This document shows, piece after piece, positions 62,194 to 64,000 of a stretch of 64,000 nt of DNA. A program made the translations under genes and the position numbers. Source of the DNA: Rhodococcus rhodnii (GTDB taxonomy: Bacteria; Actinomycetota; Actinomycetes; Mycobacteriales; Pseudonocardiaceae). The stretch covers positions 371,458 through 435,457 of the forward strand of contig JOAA01000004.1 of assembly GCA_000720375.1 (NCBI GenBank), read 5' to 3'. How positions within the stretch are numbered: the first letter of the stretch is position 1; every line of letters starts with the position of its first letter. The notes below the pieces were generated by a model, which worked only from the letters and a program-made list of their open reading frames with translations, did not search any database and was not told where the DNA came from.

Positions 62194-62796
62194 GCGGGGC
62201 CGCAAGCCTCGTAGCGCGGTGTCCACCACCCGGTCGGCGTATTCGGGCGTGAGCGGGCCGGTGCGCTGCAGCCACCGATTGAGAATCGGCCCGAACAGCA
62301 TGTCGACGGCCACGTCGAGATCAACATCCTCGGCCATTTGCCCGGCTCGCTGCGCGGCCCGCAGCCGATTCTTCTTCAACTCCCGCATCGGCCCGTCGAG
62401 CCGCTTCGCATAGTCCGCCGCCAGCGCGGGGTCGTGCACGATCTCGGTGTGCAAGGCGCGCATCGGCTGGTCGTAGCGCGGCTCGTTCAGTTCGGCGACG
62501 GTGGCGCGCAGAACCGTCTTCATATCGGCCGCCAGGTCTCCGGTGTCGGGCAAAGCCGCGTCCTGGCCGTCTTGTCCATCGCCGGCGAGGGTCAGGAAGG
62601 CGTCGAAGAGCAGCGAGCCTTTCGACGGCCACCAGCGGTAGATTGTCTGCTTGCCGACGCCGGCGGCCGCGGCGATGCCCTCGATCGTGAGTTTCGCGTA
62701 TCCGACCTCGCCGACCAGGTCGAGGGCAGCGGCAAGGATGGCTCGCCTGGCGGTCTCGCTGCGGCGACTGGCGTCGGGGGTGACCTTCTGCGGCAC
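62188..62796 (-). CDS. TetR-family regulator
   Basis: A 202-residue TetR protein. The DNA-binding domain spans residues 10-60 (AKLTIEGIAAAAGVGKQTIY, then RWWPSKGSL). The C-terminal domain looks like the TetR_C_16/PsrA-like type. I use the GTG at 62796 (VPQKVTPDASRRSE); starts further upstream would run through the operators. It is divergent from the SDR gene and probably represses it. Confidence 0.85.
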   Translation of the reverse strand: MPQKVTPDASRRSETARRAILAAALDLVGEVGYAKLTIEGIAAAAGVGKQTIYRWWPSKGSLLFDAFLTLAGDGQDGQDAALPDTGDLAADMKTVLRATVAELNEPRYDQPMRALHTEIVHDPALAADYAKRLDGPMRELKKNRLRAAQRAGQMAEDVDLDVAVDMLFGPILNRWLQRTGPLTPEYADRVVDTALRGLRPRS

Positions 62797-62824
62797 GTGT
62801 CCGACTCTAACAAACGATGAGACG

Positions 62825-62898
62825 AGACGGTCCGTCTTGACAGCGGCCTTTACCGAGCTTAGAGTTCCCCGCATAACGAGACGGAACGGTTCGTCTCG
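62825..62898 (+). promoter_or_regulatory. SDR promoter with two TetR operators
   Basis: A strong promoter TTGACA (62837-62842), 17 bp, TAGAGT (62860-62865). AGACGG-T-CCGTCT (62825-62837) abuts the -35 box, and CGAGACG ... CGTCTCG (62877-62898) lies just after the start point. Both share the AGACGG half site, fitting two dimers of the divergent TetR protein. Confidence 0.7.
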
Positions 62899-62916
62899 CT
62901 AAGCGGAGGGAACTTC

Positions 62917-63750
62917 ATGCGCACCTCGTCCCGAGTCTGGTTCATCACCGGTGCCAGCCGCGGCCTCGGCCGCGCCTTCACCGAGGCCGCGCTCTCGGCG
63001 GGCGACCGAGTTGTCGCCGCGGCACGTGACGTCTCACCACTCGACGACCTCGTCGGTGATCGCCTACTTGCGTTACGCCTCGACGTGACGGACCGCGCGG
63101 CGGTATTCGACGTGGTCGCCAAGGCAGTCCAGCACTTCGGCCGGCTCGACGTCGTCGTGAACAACGCCGGGGCATTGTTCGCCGGAATGGTGGAGGAATT
63201 CACCGAAACCGAAGCCCGCGCCCAACTGGAGGTCAACTTCTTCGGCGCACTCTGGGTCAGTCAAGCGGTACTGCCTCAGCTGCGAGCGCAGGGCAGCGGG
63301 CACGTCGTGCAGATCTCCAGCATCGGCGCGCTCGGCGGCTTCCCCAGCACCGGGCTCTACAGCGCGAGCAAATTCGCACTGGAAGGGATGAGCGAGGCAC
63401 TGGCCGCCGAGGCCGCCCAGTTCGGCGTGAAGGTCACCATCGTCCAGCCCGGTGGTTATTGGACGGACCTGTACACGAGCAGTACCTCGACGACGCCGAA
63501 CCCTGGCTATGACTCGCTGCGCGACGAGTTGGCGAAGCAGTGGGCGGAGGGATCTGTCGACAGCGAGCCGCGGTTGGCCGCCGAGGCGATGATGAAGCTG
63601 GTCGCCAGCGATGATCCGCCGCTGCGGTTGTTGCTCGGCAGCATGGTCTACGACGTCGCCTTCGACATTTCCAGGCGACGCATGGACACGTGGGCGGCTT
63701 GGGAAGAGGTGAGCCGGGCCGCAGAAAAGGCGGTTCCCGCACCGAAGTGA
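62917..63750 (+). CDS. Short-chain dehydrogenase/reductase
   Basis: A 277-residue classical SDR. The cofactor motif is TGASRGLGRAF (residues 10-20), NNAGALF at about residue 86, the catalytic Ser in QISSIGALGG (about 135) and YSASK (about 148). Arg after the first motif glycine suggests NADP(H). The substrate is unknown. CGGAGGGAACTTC precedes the ATG. Expression is probably induced by a ligand of the divergent TetR protein. Confidence 0.9.
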   Translation: MRTSSRVWFITGASRGLGRAFTEAALSAGDRVVAAARDVSPLDDLVGDRLLALRLDVTDRAAVFDVVAKAVQHFGRLDVVVNNAGALFAGMVEEFTETEARAQLEVNFFGALWVSQAVLPQLRAQGSGHVVQISSIGALGGFPSTGLYSASKFALEGMSEALAAEAAQFGVKVTIVQPGGYWTDLYTSSTSTTPNPGYDSLRDELAKQWAEGSVDSEPRLAAEAMMKLVASDDPPLRLLLGSMVYDVAFDISRRRMDTWAAWEEVSRAAEKAVPAPK

Positions 63751-63893
63751 CTCCGGCAGCGCTCATCCAGCGGAGACAAGACGCTGGTCGGAGGGACTGC
63801 CCGCGAAGCACACCCCTGTGCTGCTGCACCGAGACCTTCACACCAGGACAAACCACAGTCGCGGTCAGCCCCACAGCGACCACTATTGACAGG

Positions 63894-63940
63894 CCCCCGT
63901 CCCCACCCCAGGACATCCCCCACCACTCCCGGGCAGGGGG
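63894..63940 (+). repeat. C-rich segment similar to 35270-35311
   Basis: TCCCCACCCCAGGACATCCC and CCACCACTCCCGGG closely match the copy in the ABC permease gap. From 63751 to the window end no convincing gene is seen. Confidence 0.5.
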
Positions 63941-64000
63941 TCGGCAAAGTTGATCACCCGGTTCATAGGTCGGGCACGGCCTCGTTGATCATGTGATTGT

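Overview
The window reads as chromosomal DNA of a high-G+C actinomycete, most likely a member of the Pseudonocardiales (Kibdelosporangium/Lentzea/Saccharothrix/Amycolatopsis type). The signs are strong G/C bias at third codon positions, many GTG and TTG starts, a complete conservon (cvnABCD), an Rpf-LysM protein, an R2lox oxidase, an XPB-type helicase and a HelD protein. The genus is an inference. No tRNA, rRNA, complete insertion sequence or CRISPR array was seen.

Layout. 0-17.5 kb: the end of an MFS transporter, a DUF2771 lipoprotein, a cold-shock protein, HAD phosphatases, TetR + R2lox followed by an Nramp Mn transporter, and assorted metabolic and regulatory genes, including MarR/MFS and TetR/hydrolase pairs with visible operators. 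17.6-24.4 kb: molybdopterin and growth genes (moaD; rpf behind a CRP-like site and a probable c-di-AMP riboswitch; fused mog-moaE with malic enzyme; a helicase-associated WYL protein). Together with the first genes and the XPB helicase at 43-45 kb, this resembles the Rv0861c-Rv0876c neighbourhood of Mycobacterium tuberculosis, here spread apart by other genes. 24.5-27.7 kb: two divergent patatins and an amidohydrolase. 27.7-32.8 kb: a conservon whose kinase appears to carry a NIT-type sensor. 33.3-42.1 kb: an NMT1/SsuA-type ABC import locus with three substrate-binding lipoproteins, four permeases and one ATPase, made of two paralogous cassettes, one of them split by 600 bp of C-rich repeat DNA. 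45-56 kb: a frameshifted membrane protein and a molybdenum hydroxylase cluster (coxS, coxL form II, coxM, coxG) facing its convergent maturation genes (xdhC, coxE, coxD). 55.9-58.9 kb: an unusual module of a papain-fold protein with Ser in place of the catalytic Cys, a small protein sharing its C-terminal domain, a structured leader, an ECF-like sigma factor and a small partner protein. 59-64 kb: a HelD-type helicase, remnants of two broken genes, and a TetR/SDR pair.

Logic. Molybdenum recurs: moaD and mog-moaE could make the cofactor, XdhC/CoxD/CoxE could mature it, CoxSLM would use it, and the HTH-TOBE protein could sense molybdate. The Mn transporter beside R2lox could supply the Mn of its Mn/Fe site. 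A palindromic repeat family built on TCGTGAGTGGTT ... AACCACTCACGA occurs at 1.7-2.0 kb and, inverted, at 58.9-59.1 kb; in both places it supplies the TGA stop of the adjacent gene. The most novel-looking locus is the Ser-papain/sigma module at 55.9-58.9 kb.
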